Part shown: positions 25,271 to 32,959 of the stretch, in pieces
Layout of the letters: every line of letters starts with the position of its first letter
How positions within the stretch are numbered: the first letter of the stretch is position 1
DNA from: an uncultured Lachnospiraceae bacterium
Lineage (GTDB): Bacteria > Bacillota > Clostridia > Lachnospirales > Lachnospiraceae
Reading direction: 5' to 3'
Length of the DNA stretch: 64,000 nucleotides
Assembly: GCA_947243855.1 (NCBI GenBank)
Contig: CAMXIK010000004.1
Coordinates: forward strand, 62,001 to 126,000
Translations under genes and position numbers: made by a program
Notes under the pieces: model-generated
Databases searched by the model: none
What the model was told of the DNA's origin: nothing
What the model saw: only the letters and a program-made list of their open reading frames with translations

Positions 25271-26056
25271 ATGAACATAGTCAATGAAAACATAGATAAC
25301 GGACTCCCCTTCGACTGGGGAAGAACCTCCGCGGATTACGCGAAGTTTCGCGATATTTATCCGCAGGAGTTTTATGATAAAATAGTCAACCGCAGCTTGT
25401 GCACAGCCGGGCAGTCCGTTCTGGACATCGGAACAGGGACGGGCGTACTGCCTCGAAATATCTACCAGTACGGCGCAAAATGGACGGCGGCGGATATTTC
25501 GGAAAACCAGATTACACAGGCCAAGACGCTTTCCCAAGGAATGGATATTTCGTATTATGTGGCGCCGGCGGAGGAGATCAGTTTTCCGGATGTTTCCTTT
25601 GACGTGATTACGGCCTGCCAGTGTTTCTTTTATTTTAATCACGAAAAGCTGATGCCGAATCTTTACCGTATGCTGAAACCGGGAGGAAGCCTTCTGGTTT
25701 TATATATGTCGTGGCTGCCCTTTGAAGATAAGATTGCGGAGGCCAGTGAAAAACTGGTTTTGAAATATAATCCAGATTGGAGCGGCGCAGGGGAAACTGT
25801 TCGGCCCGTGGCGATACCCGACTGCTACAAGGAAAAATTTGAGATTGCGCACCACGAAGAATTTCGTTTGAAAGTACCGTTTACCAGAGAGAGTTGGAAC
25901 GGAAGGATGAAAGCCTGCCGCGGGGTCGGCGCGTCTCTTTCGGAAGAGGAGATTACAGCGTGGGAAGCGGAGCATAAAAAGCTGCTTACGCAGATCGCGC
26001 CGGAAGAATTTACTATTTTACATTATGGCGCAGTTGCACAGCTTGTTAAGAAGTAA
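25271..26056 (+). CDS. Class I SAM-dependent methyltransferase
   Basis: A 261-residue methyltransferase of the UbiE/COQ5-like shape. Motif I is VLDIGTGTGVLPRNI (about residues 50-64). It is followed by the ADISENQI acidic loop, APAEEISFPDVSFDVITACQ (motifs II and III) and RMLKPGGSLLVLYM (motif IV). The C-terminal third carries the substrate side and is not recognisable. AGGAGG lies 15 bases before the ATG. Substrate unknown. Confidence 0.85.
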   Translation: MNIVNENIDNGLPFDWGRTSADYAKFRDIYPQEFYDKIVNRSLCTAGQSVLDIGTGTGVLPRNIYQYGAKWTAADISENQITQAKTLSQGMDISYYVAPAEEISFPDVSFDVITACQCFFYFNHEKLMPNLYRMLKPGGSLLVLYMSWLPFEDKIAEASEKLVLKYNPDWSGAGETVRPVAIPDCYKEKFEIAHHEEFRLKVPFTRESWNGRMKACRGVGASLSEEEITAWEAEHKKLLTQIAPEEFTILHYGAVAQLVKK

Positions 26057-26098
26057 GCATGGATAGACATAGAATGAGGTTATGGAGGCAGTAAAGGT

Positions 26099-26515
26099 AT
26101 GGGATTTTTGGATAAATTTAAAAAGGATAAAGAGGAAAATGGAGGCGAAAGCAAAGGCGGATTTTTGGAGATCGAGGTAAAACCGCTGATCGAATGGAAG
26201 GAACCGAACGGCGAGGGTTGTATCGCTTCGGATATGATAACAAAGGAAGGGTGGAAGGTCGGCTACATGTTTCGCGACGAACCGCTGGAGAATCAGCCGG
26301 ACAGCGGCTGGCATTTTTTTAAGGGCGACGAGGACGAGGCCTATTCCAACAATACGGACAATTTTCATGTGTTTGCTATAAACACGATCTGCAACTATGA
26401 TCCGGACATTATTCCCTATTTAAAATCTCCTGTCGGAAGCTACTTAATCAGGGCGGAGAACGGAAAGTTTATAGAAGACGACGGCTCGCAGGCGATACAC
26501 TTTGAAAAACAGTAG
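26099..26515 (+). CDS. DUF2185 (immunity-like) protein
   Basis: A 138-residue cytoplasmic protein. The hallmark of DUF2185 is clear: GCIASDMITKEGWKVGYMFR followed by PDSGWHFFKGDEDEAY and NNTDNFHVFAINTICNYDPDI. This domain is found in predicted immunity proteins (Imm33-like) of polymorphic toxin systems, but also stands alone in many Firmicutes. No toxin gene is seen beside it, so an immunity role is not supported here beyond family resemblance. Confidence 0.75.
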   Translation: MGFLDKFKKDKEENGGESKGGFLEIEVKPLIEWKEPNGEGCIASDMITKEGWKVGYMFRDEPLENQPDSGWHFFKGDEDEAYSNNTDNFHVFAINTICNYDPDIIPYLKSPVGSYLIRAENGKFIEDDGSQAIHFEKQ

Positions 26516-26542
26516 AAAAAAGTACATGTTGGCGAAATTGGT

Positions 26543-26571
26543 TTGACAGAGCTGACTGGATTGACTAAAAT
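26543..26571 (+). promoter_or_regulatory. Strong sigma-A-type promoter of the AAA/DUF4143 gene
   Basis: TTGACA (26543-26548), 17 bases, TAAAAT (26566-26571), 37 bases before the ATG. Confidence 0.7.
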
Positions 26572-26607
26572 AAAATCAGAATTTAGATTAGTCGAAGGAG
26601 GCGGGAT

Positions 26608-27840
26608 ATGGCATATATAGAGCGGGCGGTCGCAGAGATTGTAAAACATCGGGTTGCAACCAGCAAATGTACACTGATTACGGGAGCTAGACAGATTGGC
26701 AAGTCAACGCTTGTTCAGCATGAATTTTCCGAATATAATAGGGCTAATTTTGACGATAGATTAACGAGGCTGCAGGCGAAGGAAGAACCGCGACTCTTTT
26801 TTTTGAATAATCCCAGACCTTTATTTATTGATGAAGTCCAGAAAGAAAGCGGTATTCTTGAAGAGATTAAGCGTATTGTTGACGAGACGGATGAAAGAGG
26901 TATGTTTATTTTGTCCGGATCACAAAATCTGGAACTGATGAAGGGGATGAGCGAATCTCTTGCAGGCAGGGTTTCGATCACGGAGCTTGCGGGGCTGTCT
27001 CTTCGTGAAATCCATGGGGTAAAGTTTAACAGGCACTTTGTGCCCACAGAGGAATATCTGAGAGAACGCGAAAAAGAGTTAAAGTCCTATACGGATTTGT
27101 GGGAAACGATACACAGAGGGTCCTATCCGGAATTATATGATGTGGAAAGAGATTGGCAGGAATATTATGCTTCCTACGTTTCGACGTATCTTGAGAGAGA
27201 TATTAATGAACTAGTCGCTGCGGACAGCATTACCTTTGCAAAATTTCTTACTGCCGTCGCCGCAAGAACCGGCGAGATGTTAAACTATGCCAATATTGCA
27301 AGTGAAATAGGGGTAAGCGAACCAACCGTCAAAACTTGGATTTCTATTTTGGAACGGACGGGAATTGTATTTTTATTACAGCCCTATAGCGCTTCTGCAT
27401 TAAACAGGGCGATTAAAACGCCGAAGCTGTATTTCAGGGATACAGGACTGGCTTGTTATCTGACAAGGTGGCTCTCGGCTGATGCGTTAAAAAATTCTGC
27501 TGTTGCGGGCAGTATGTTTGAAACCTTTGTGGTTTCTGAAATCTTGAAGTCCTATACCAATGAAGGAAAGGACTATAAGTTTAGTATCTTTTATTACAGG
27601 GGAAAAGATAAAAAGGCAGACGGGGAGAATGAGATTGATCTTGTAATCGAAGAAAATGGAGTGTTATATCCTGTAGAAATTAAAATGACTGGAAACCCGA
27701 AAGCGAATATGGGTGCGGCAAATCCTGTTCTGGATAAGGTGAAAGAGAAGCAGCGTGGAATGGGAGTGATTCTTTGCCTGATTGATAAAAAGACATACTT
27801 ACGGGAGAATCTGGTTGCCCTTCCTATTACGTATATTTAG
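26608..27840 (+). CDS. AAA ATPase with DUF4143 domain
   Basis: A 410-residue protein of the AAA_14/DUF4143 family. Walker A is ITGARQIGKSTL (about residues 25-36), Walker B is RPLFIDEVQ (about 71-79), and sensor 1 is FILSGSQNLELM. The C-terminal DUF4143 part has a PD-(D/E)XK-like core (GENEIDLVIEENGVLYPVEIKM). The middle includes a winged-helix-like stretch, EIGVSEPTVKTWISILE. These proteins are very common in gut Firmicutes and Bacteroidetes and scatter between strains; a nucleic-acid-related or defence role is suspected but not shown. Codons are more AT-rich than neighbouring core genes, which suggests transfer. Confidence 0.85.
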   Translation: MAYIERAVAEIVKHRVATSKCTLITGARQIGKSTLVQHEFSEYNRANFDDRLTRLQAKEEPRLFFLNNPRPLFIDEVQKESGILEEIKRIVDETDERGMFILSGSQNLELMKGMSESLAGRVSITELAGLSLREIHGVKFNRHFVPTEEYLREREKELKSYTDLWETIHRGSYPELYDVERDWQEYYASYVSTYLERDINELVAADSITFAKFLTAVAARTGEMLNYANIASEIGVSEPTVKTWISILERTGIVFLLQPYSASALNRAIKTPKLYFRDTGLACYLTRWLSADALKNSAVAGSMFETFVVSEILKSYTNEGKDYKFSIFYYRGKDKKADGENEIDLVIEENGVLYPVEIKMTGNPKANMGAANPVLDKVKEKQRGMGVILCLIDKKTYLRENLVALPITYI

Positions 27841-27865
27841 AAAAGGAGTCGAAGGAGAGACATAC

Positions 27866-28321
27866 ATGGATTACAAAATCATACGGCTGGCGGACAGGCC
27901 GGAAATCAAAGAACAGGCGGCACAGTGGTTTCACGAAAAATGGGGCGTTCCGCTGACGGCTTATCTGGAAAGCATAGAGGAGTGTTTGAAGGGGGAAGAG
28001 CCGGTTCCACAGTGGTATGCAGCGGTGGAAGGCGACAGGATTATCGGCGGCCTTGGCGTGATTGAGAATGATTTTCACGATAGGAAAGATCTTGCGCCCA
28101 ATGTCTGCGCCGTCTATACGGAGGAGGACAAGCGCGGTAACGGCGTTGCGGGCGCGCTGCTTGCTTATGTCTGCGCGGACATGAAGCAGAGGGGAATCGA
28201 TACCTTGTATCTTTTGACAGACCACGACTCGTTTTATGAGCGTTACGGCTGGGAGTTCTTCTGTATGGCGCGCGGGGACGGGGAAGAGGAATTGTCGAGG
28301 ATGTATGTACATAAGGCGTGA
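27866..28321 (+). CDS. GNAT acetyltransferase
   Basis: A 151-residue GNAT protein. The core is IIGGLGVIENDFHDRKDLAPNVCAVYTEEDKRGNGVAGALLAYV, with acetyl-CoA loop KRGNGVAG (Q/RxxGxG/A), and the C-terminal DHDSFYERYGWEF typical of the family. Substrate unknown. I start at the ATG at 27866, which has GGAGAG before it, rather than at an upstream in-frame ATG inside the preceding ORF. It follows the ATPase gene by 25 bases and may share its transcript. Confidence 0.8.
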   Translation: MDYKIIRLADRPEIKEQAAQWFHEKWGVPLTAYLESIEECLKGEEPVPQWYAAVEGDRIIGGLGVIENDFHDRKDLAPNVCAVYTEEDKRGNGVAGALLAYVCADMKQRGIDTLYLLTDHDSFYERYGWEFFCMARGDGEEELSRMYVHKA

Positions 28322-28339
28322 CGGGAAAGGCGGCAATTT

Positions 28340-29029
28340 ATGAGGACAGTCATAATATACGGACAAAGCCATAAAGGCTCAACCTATCATATTGCGCACA
28401 AATTGGGTGAAAAAATCGGCGGGGAGTGCAGAGAGTTTTTCCTACCGCGGGATTTTGGCAAATTCTGTGTGGGCTGCAATCAATGTTTTATGGAGAGCGA
28501 GAAAAAGTGTCCACATTACGAGGCACTTTTGCCGATCACAAAGGCTATGGATGAGGCGGATGTGATTATTCTGGCAAGCCCTGTCTATGTGTATCATGCG
28601 ACAGGGGCTATGAAGGCATTTTTAGATCATTACGGCTATCGGTGGATGGTGCACCGTCCTGAGGAATCTATGTTTCGCAAGCAGGGCGTGTGTATTTCTA
28701 CTGCGGCGGGCGCAGGTCTAAAATCAACGAATAAGGACATGGCGGACAGCCTGTTTTTTTGGGGCGTCGGCAGAATCTACAAATATGGCAAGGCGGTGGC
28801 GGCAGTTGAGTGGAAGGGCGTGAGCCAAAAGAAGAAAGCCGCCATTGAGAAAGAGACGGCGTTCTTGGCGAAAAAAATTATGAGATATCATGGAAAAATA
28901 AGACCCGGTATCAAAACCAGAATCCTATTTTGGGCCATGCATTTGATGCAGAGAAAAGGTTTTAATGAAAGGGACGCGAAGTATTGGAAGGGAAAGGGCT
29001 GGACGAAAAATAAGCGTCCATGGAGATAG
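28340..29029 (+). CDS. Flavodoxin-fold NAD(P)H oxidoreductase with Cys cluster (ISF-like)
   Basis: A 229-residue flavoprotein. An FMN phosphate loop GQSHKGSTYHIA is at residues 8-19, followed by CVGCNQCFMESEKKCPH, a compact Cys motif (C-x2-C-x2-C-xn-C) that in iron-sulphur flavoproteins binds a [4Fe-4S] cluster, and ASPVYVYHATGAMKAFLDH. The C-terminal 60 residues are basic and include a hydrophobic helix. Likely an NAD(P)H-dependent reductase of the multimeric flavodoxin group; electron partner unknown. Confidence 0.8.
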   Translation: MRTVIIYGQSHKGSTYHIAHKLGEKIGGECREFFLPRDFGKFCVGCNQCFMESEKKCPHYEALLPITKAMDEADVIILASPVYVYHATGAMKAFLDHYGYRWMVHRPEESMFRKQGVCISTAAGAGLKSTNKDMADSLFFWGVGRIYKYGKAVAAVEWKGVSQKKKAAIEKETAFLAKKIMRYHGKIRPGIKTRILFWAMHLMQRKGFNERDAKYWKGKGWTKNKRPWR

Positions 29030-29075
29030 CAAAAGAGACGGGGTGGAAGAACGTTTGGGTAAAGGAGGTGCCGCC

Positions 29076-29480
29076 ATGATTCGCTATGCCGACGAGAGAG
29101 ACATGGAAACCGTACAGCAGCATGATCACTATATCAGCAAAGCGGAACTGGAAAATGCGGTCCGTGCAAAGAGAGTTTTGGTCATGTATCAGAACGACTG
29201 TTTTGTCGGGTGGCTGCGTTACAATCTGTTTTGGGATGAGATACCGTTTATGAATATGCTGTATTTTTTAGAACCATACAGGGGAAAGGGATATGGCACG
29301 CGGCTGACAGCTTTTTGGGAAAAGGATATGGCGGGCAGCGGTTATGAAATGGTGCTGACTTCCACTTTGTCAAACGAGCAGGCGCAGTTTTTTTACCGGA
29401 AGAATGGCTATGCGGACTGCGGTTCTTTGCTGATGCCGGGGATGCCGTTGGAAATTATTATGAGAAAGAGTTTACAATAG
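29076..29480 (+). CDS. Small GNAT acetyltransferase
   Basis: A 134-residue GNAT protein. The acetyl-CoA loop is RGKGYG within MLYFLEPYRGKGYGTRLTAFWEKDM; the end, SNEQAQFFYRKNGYADCGSL, is typical of the fold. It is shorter than average at the N-terminus. Substrate unknown. An AAAGGAGGTG site 9 bases before the ATG at 29076 decides the start. Confidence 0.8.
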   Translation: MIRYADERDMETVQQHDHYISKAELENAVRAKRVLVMYQNDCFVGWLRYNLFWDEIPFMNMLYFLEPYRGKGYGTRLTAFWEKDMAGSGYEMVLTSTLSNEQAQFFYRKNGYADCGSLLMPGMPLEIIMRKSLQ

Positions 29481-29506
29481 GAGCTATTTTGGTTTGAGGA
29501 GGCGGT

Positions 29507-29998
29507 ATGATGGAGAGAAGAGATAAAGTAAATTATTATCTGGATTTGGCGAAGATGGTTTCCCAGCGTTCCACCTGTCTTCGCAGGCACTATGGCGCGG
29601 TGATTGTAAAAAATGACGAGGTTATTTCCACTGGTTACGTGGGCGCGCCACGAGGGAGGAAAAACTGTACTGACGTGGGAGAGTGTATTCGCCAGAAAAT
29701 GGCCATTCCGAGGGGAGAGCGGTATGAGCTGTGCCGCAGCGTCCATGCGGAAACGAATGCAATCATCAGCGCGTCGCGGGATAAGATGATCGGCAGCGCC
29801 ATGTATCTGACCGGAGTGGAGGCGGATACCGGGGAGTATGTGAAAAATTCCTGCAGCTGTTCCATGTGTAAGAGGCAGATCATCAACGCGGGAATCGAAA
29901 CTGTGTATGTCCGCGATACCGAGGATGAATACCGGGTGATTCCGGTGCAGAGCTGGATCGACGAAGACGAATCCTTGGAGGGAACCTTCGGGTATTAG
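29507..29998 (+). CDS. dCMP deaminase-like zinc enzyme (ComEB family)
   Basis: A 163-residue cytidine/deoxycytidylate deaminase-fold protein. The zinc site is HAETN (about residues 84-88, with the catalytic Glu) and CSCSMCKRQIINAG (about 110-123, supplying the Cys pair). GYVGAPRGRKNC matches the dCMP-deaminase substrate loop. It probably converts dCMP to dUMP for thymidylate synthesis. ComEB is usually next to comEA/comEC; here those genes are 28 kb away. The start is the first of two consecutive ATGs after GGAGG. Confidence 0.85.
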   Translation: MMERRDKVNYYLDLAKMVSQRSTCLRRHYGAVIVKNDEVISTGYVGAPRGRKNCTDVGECIRQKMAIPRGERYELCRSVHAETNAIISASRDKMIGSAMYLTGVEADTGEYVKNSCSCSMCKRQIINAGIETVYVRDTEDEYRVIPVQSWIDEDESLEGTFGY

Positions 29999-30016
29999 GA
30001 GAAAGGGATCACGGAG

Positions 30017-30580
30017 ATGGAAGAACGGGAAATGGCGGTAACGCCAGTTGACACAAAACCCTCACCTGAGGGGAGACTTTTAAAAGAAATGGCAGTATAT
30101 GATCTGCTGGAAAAATTGAACATGTGGTATCTTAGAGTTGATCATGAGGCGGCGGCCACGGTAGACGATTGTCATGGCGTGGATGAGGCGTTGGGGATTC
30201 ATATCTGCAAAAACCTGTTTCTGTGCAACAGGCAGAAGACGGCTTTTTATCTTCTGATGATGCCGGGCTTAAAAAAGTTTAAGACAAAGGAGCTTTCGGC
30301 GCAGCTTGGCGTGGCGCGGCTTTCCTTTGCGGAGGCGGAGTACATGGAAGAATTCCTGGACATTACGCCGGGATCAGTGAGCGTGATGGGACTGATGAAT
30401 GATAAAGACCATAGAGTGCGGCTTTTAATCGACAGGGAGCTTTTGCAGGAGGAATTTGTGGGGTGTCATCCCTGTGTTAATACGTCGAGTTTAAAGCTTC
30501 GGATGAAGGATGTTTTGGAGAAATTTCTGCCTTTTGTGGGACATGAGTATACGGCTGTGGAGTTGGTGGGGGAGGAGTAG
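30017..30580 (+). CDS. YbaK/ProX-type aminoacyl-tRNA deacylase
   Basis: A 187-residue protein of the ProXp family that hydrolyses mischarged tRNA (classically Ala-tRNAPro) in trans. Recognisable segments are HEAAATVDDCHGVDEALG, HICKNLFLCNRQKTAFYLLMM, KKFKTKELSAQLG (conserved Lys) and the C-terminal GCHPCVNTSSLKL. The first 22 residues are an extra, weakly conserved extension. It is co-oriented with the small downstream ORF, one base apart. Confidence 0.85.
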   Translation: MEEREMAVTPVDTKPSPEGRLLKEMAVYDLLEKLNMWYLRVDHEAAATVDDCHGVDEALGIHICKNLFLCNRQKTAFYLLMMPGLKKFKTKELSAQLGVARLSFAEAEYMEEFLDITPGSVSVMGLMNDKDHRVRLLIDRELLQEEFVGCHPCVNTSSLKLRMKDVLEKFLPFVGHEYTAVELVGEE

Positions 30581-30581
30581 G

Positions 30582-30776
30582 ATGTCTGAGAGGGAGGAAA
30601 AATTTGAAAAAATGCTGCAAGCGGTTCAGCAGGAATACGGGAACGTTTCGGAAAAATTGGAAACATTGAAAGCGGAAGGGAAAACAAAGACGGTGACGTA
30701 CAGGCAGATGACAGGCAGAAAACTTACGCTTCAAAATATGCTTTCCATGTATCAGATATACGGACTGCTGGACTGA
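30582..30776 (+). CDS. Small helical hypothetical protein
   Basis: A 64-residue charged protein, predicted to be nearly all helix, with heptad-like stretches REEKFEKMLQAVQQEYGNV and KLETLKAEGKTKT, then VTYRQMTGRKLTLQNMLSMYQIYGL. No known domain. The ATG at 30582 lies one base past the stop of the deacylase gene with GGAGGAG overlapping that stop, so translational coupling is likely. Function unknown. Confidence 0.6.
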   Translation: MSEREEKFEKMLQAVQQEYGNVSEKLETLKAEGKTKTVTYRQMTGRKLTLQNMLSMYQIYGLLD

Positions 30777-30791
30777 CAATTCACTGTATAG

Positions 30792-30801
30792 GTTAACATA
30801 A
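30792..30801 (-). repeat. TTATGTTAAC dispersed motif copy (intergenic)
   Basis: A minus-strand copy of the T variant, continuing as CTAT, in the 46-base gap before the following GNAT gene. Confidence 0.6.
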
Positions 30802-30822
30802 TATAGGAAACGGAGAATACAT

Positions 30823-31266
30823 ATGATACGAAAAATGACAATAGAGGATTACGACGGTGTGAAAGCGTTATGGATGTCCATTAAGGGATTTGCCATAAGG
30901 AGTCTGGATGATTCCAGAGACGGCGTGGCCCGCTTTCTTGTGAGAAACCCGGACACTAGCGTGGTGGCTGAGGAAGACGGCAGGATTGTAGGGGCGATTC
31001 TCTGCGGACACGACGGCAGGCGGGGATGCCTGTACCATGTGTGCGTGGCGGAGGAGTACCGGATGCGGGGTATCGGAAAGGCGATGGTGGTATTCTGCAT
31101 GGAGGCGCTGAAAGCGGAACAGATCAATAAAGTGTCGCTGATTGCCTTTACAAAGAATGACGTGGGAAACGCTTTTTGGAAGCAGATCGGCTGGACGAAG
31201 CGGGAAGATTTGAATTATTATGACTTTACGTTGAATGAGGCTAATATCACGGCGTTTAATGGGTAG
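30823..31266 (+). CDS. GNAT acetyltransferase (RimI-like)
   Basis: A 147-residue GNAT protein with RKMTIEDYDGVKALW at the start, CLYHVCVAEEYRMRGIGKAMVVF carrying the acetyl-CoA loop (RMRGIG), and FTKNDVGNAFWKQIGWTKRED near the end. Its size and arrangement resemble RimI-like N-terminal acetyltransferases, but the substrate cannot be assigned. Confidence 0.85.
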   Translation: MIRKMTIEDYDGVKALWMSIKGFAIRSLDDSRDGVARFLVRNPDTSVVAEEDGRIVGAILCGHDGRRGCLYHVCVAEEYRMRGIGKAMVVFCMEALKAEQINKVSLIAFTKNDVGNAFWKQIGWTKREDLNYYDFTLNEANITAFNG

Positions 31267-31274
31267 AAAAACAG

Positions 31275-31303
31275 TTGACAAAAGTTATCGTATATGATAA
31301 CAT
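31275..31303 (+). promoter_or_regulatory. HigBA promoter with embedded operator palindrome
   Basis: TTGACA (31275-31280), 17 bases, TAACAT (31298-31303). The spacer holds the inverted repeat GTTATC (31284-31289) / GATAAC (31296-31301), placed so that a bound dimer would block RNA polymerase. This fits antitoxin autoregulation. Confidence 0.65.
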
Positions 31304-31322
31304 AATAAAAACAAAACGGGAT

Positions 31323-31691
31323 GTGATTACTATTTATGAATTAGATTTCTATAGGAAAGAAAACGGTAAAGTTCCTGTACAGGATTTTTTATATTCACTT
31401 AATCCGAAATTAAGAGCAAAGGCTTTTAGTGATATCGAGTTGTTGAAAAAGATGGGCGCTGACCTGAAAGAACCGTATGTAAAGCCGATCAAAGGAAAAG
31501 ATAATAAAGGACTGTATGAATTACGGATAAGGTTTTCTAGTGATATAGCGAGAATATTTTATTTTACATATTATAACAATAAGTTTGTGCTGCTGCATGG
31601 ATTTATTAAAAAGACTATGAAAACGCCTGAAAATGAAATTGAGAAAGCAAGAAAATACATGGAAGACTATAAAAGGAGGGCTGAATCATGA
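31323..31691 (+). CDS. higB: HigB/RelE-type toxin
   Basis: A 122-residue toxin of the phage-derived Gp49-like HigB family: ELDFYRKENGKVPVQDFLYSL at the start, KPIKGKDNKGLYELRIRFSSDIARIFYF in the core and LLHGFIKKTMKTPENEIEKARK at the end. Family members are ribosome-dependent mRNA endonucleases. I place the start at the GTG at 31323, not at an in-frame TTG at 31275, because that TTG is the first base triplet of the -35 box of the promoter. It overlaps the antitoxin ATG by 4 bases (ATGA). AT-rich codons suggest horizontal origin. Confidence 0.85.
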   Translation: MITIYELDFYRKENGKVPVQDFLYSLNPKLRAKAFSDIELLKKMGADLKEPYVKPIKGKDNKGLYELRIRFSSDIARIFYFTYYNNKFVLLHGFIKKTMKTPENEIEKARKYMEDYKRRAES

Positions 31692-31972
31692 CGAAAGCGG
31701 GTATATCTTTTGAAGAAGTGAAAGCGGATATGCTGAAAGATGAGGAGTTTAAAATAGAATATGAAAAATTAAAGCCCAGATATGAAGCGATAGCGCAGAT
31801 TATAAGAGCAAGGAAAGAACAAAATATGACGCAGGCAGAACTGGCTAAAAGGGTAGGCACGCAAAAAAGCAATATCTCGCGGCTCGAAAGTGGTAACTAT
31901 AATCCTAGTTTAGATTTTCTTGTGAAAGTGGCGGAGTCTCTTGGTAAAACTTTATCGGTGCAATTAAATTAG
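31688..31972 (+). CDS. higA: HigA-type XRE antitoxin
   Basis: A 94-residue antitoxin with an N-terminal helical arm and a helix-turn-helix of the Cro/C1 (XRE) type: RARKEQNMTQAELAKRVG, then KSNISRLESGNYNPSLDFLVKVAESLG. It neutralises the upstream HigB and should repress the shared promoter, where a GTTATC/GATAAC repeat lies between -35 and -10. The order toxin then antitoxin is the usual one for higBA. Confidence 0.9.
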   Translation: MTKAGISFEEVKADMLKDEEFKIEYEKLKPRYEAIAQIIRARKEQNMTQAELAKRVGTQKSNISRLESGNYNPSLDFLVKVAESLGKTLSVQLN

Positions 31973-32001
31973 ATTTTCATAGACATAAATCGGTAGACGG
32001 A

Positions 32002-32030
32002 TTGACATTACTTTTACCACATGCTATACT
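32002..32030 (+). promoter_or_regulatory. Promoter of the ribU riboswitch transcript
   Basis: TTGACA (32002-32007), 17 bases, TATACT (32025-32030), just before the FMN aptamer. Confidence 0.75.
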
Positions 32031-32056
32031 CTTTCAAACAACTGAATATCTGATGT

Positions 32057-32165
32057 CTTCAGGGCAGGGTGAAATTCCCGATCGGCGGTGACAGTCCGCG
32101 GGCGCGAAAGCGCGGGGTTTGGTGAAATTCCAAAACCGACGGTATAGTCCGGATTAAAGAAGGTG
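32057..32165 (+). ncRNA. FMN riboswitch (RFN element)
   Basis: This is the canonical RFN aptamer: AGGGCAGGGTGAAATTCCC, then GATCGGCGGTGACAGTCCGCG, a variable GC-rich stem, GGTGAAATTCC, CCGACGGTATAGTCCGGAT and a closing AAGAAGG that pairs with CTTC at 32057-32060. It controls the riboflavin transporter gene downstream in response to FMN. Confidence 0.95.
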
Positions 32166-32305
32166 TATTGAAATTGTCAGAAGAACTCTGGCAATGATTT
32201 GTGCACTCTTTATCGTCAAACTGCTCTGATGGCATTTTCCGTACACCTAAAATAGTAACACCTGAAAGGCAGTCATACTTTCAGGTGTTAATCTATTTTA
32301 GGAGG
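32162..32305 (+). promoter_or_regulatory. Riboswitch expression platform sequestering the ribU ribosome binding site
   Basis: An inner hairpin AACACCTGAAAG (32257-32268) / CTTTCAGGTGTT (32278-32289) is extended by CCTAAAATAG (32246-32255) / CTATTTTAGG (32293-32302), whose last bases are part of the AGGAGG site. A competing pairing AGGTGTA (32162-32168) / TACACCT (32242-32248) would open the outer stem. There is no T-run, so control is probably at translation. Confidence 0.6.
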
Positions 32306-32313
32306 AAATTCAA

Positions 32314-32859
32314 ATGAAAAACAGCAGGACAAGGAAACTCACAACAGTAGGGATGCTTTGCGCGCTTTCGTATGTGGCGGTAGCGGTTGGACGCATTCCC
32401 GTCATACTCTTTTTGAAGTATGACCCGAAAGACGTCGTTATCGTGATCGGCGGTCTGATTTTTGGGCCGCTCACCGCGTTTGCCATGTCCGTGATCGTCT
32501 CCGTTGTGGAAATGCTTACGATCAGCAGTACGGGACTTTGGGGGTGCATGATGAATATGATTTCAAGCTGTTCCTTTGCGTGCACCGCGTCTTTTTTTTA
32601 TAAAAGACACCGTACACGAACCGGCGCAGTGGCGGCGCTTGCCGCCGGCTGGGGCTGTCAGATCGCTGTGATGATGCTCTGGAACTGGCTAGCTGCACCG
32701 ATTTATATGGGCTATCCGAGAGAGGCGGTGGAAGCGCTTCTGCTTACGGCATTTTTGCCGTTTAATCTCTTGAAGGGCGGTCTAAATGCGGGAATTACAT
32801 TCCTGATCTATAAGCCGGTGGTCACGACCCTGCGGCGGTTACATTTGGTGGAAACGTAA
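32314..32859 (+). CDS. ribU: Riboflavin ECF transporter S component
   Basis: A 181-residue integral membrane protein with about five or six helices. The N-terminal LTTVGMLCALSYVAVAV and the segments FLKYDPKDVVIVIGGLIFGP and MNMISSCSFACTASFFYKR are characteristic of RibU, the riboflavin-binding subunit of group II ECF transporters. It works with shared EcfA/A'/T subunits encoded elsewhere. Control by the FMN riboswitch immediately upstream strongly supports riboflavin as substrate. Confidence 0.95.
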   Translation: MKNSRTRKLTTVGMLCALSYVAVAVGRIPVILFLKYDPKDVVIVIGGLIFGPLTAFAMSVIVSVVEMLTISSTGLWGCMMNMISSCSFACTASFFYKRHRTRTGAVAALAAGWGCQIAVMMLWNWLAAPIYMGYPREAVEALLLTAFLPFNLLKGGLNAGITFLIYKPVVTTLRRLHLVET

Positions 32860-32891
32860 TTTTCAAAAATACTGGGGTTCAAAGAAAAGCG

Positions 32892-32921
32892 TTGAAAAAG
32901 CTCCTCCAAATGCGGTATATT
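32892..32921 (+). promoter_or_regulatory. Promoter of the Bce-type two-component genes
   Basis: TTGAAA (32892-32897), 18 bases, TATATT (32916-32921), 39 bases before the ATG. Confidence 0.55.
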
Positions 32922-32959
32922 GGGTTGAGACAGATTTTTCAGGCGGGGAGTCGGTTGTT

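Noticed and set aside
26099..26515. Polymorphic toxin-immunity pair
   Set aside because: Only the immunity-like DUF2185 protein is present; no toxin domain gene lies beside it.
31275..31322. TTG start giving HigB 16 more residues
   Set aside because: The TTG is the -35 box of the higBA promoter; the extra residues do not resemble the HigB N-terminus.
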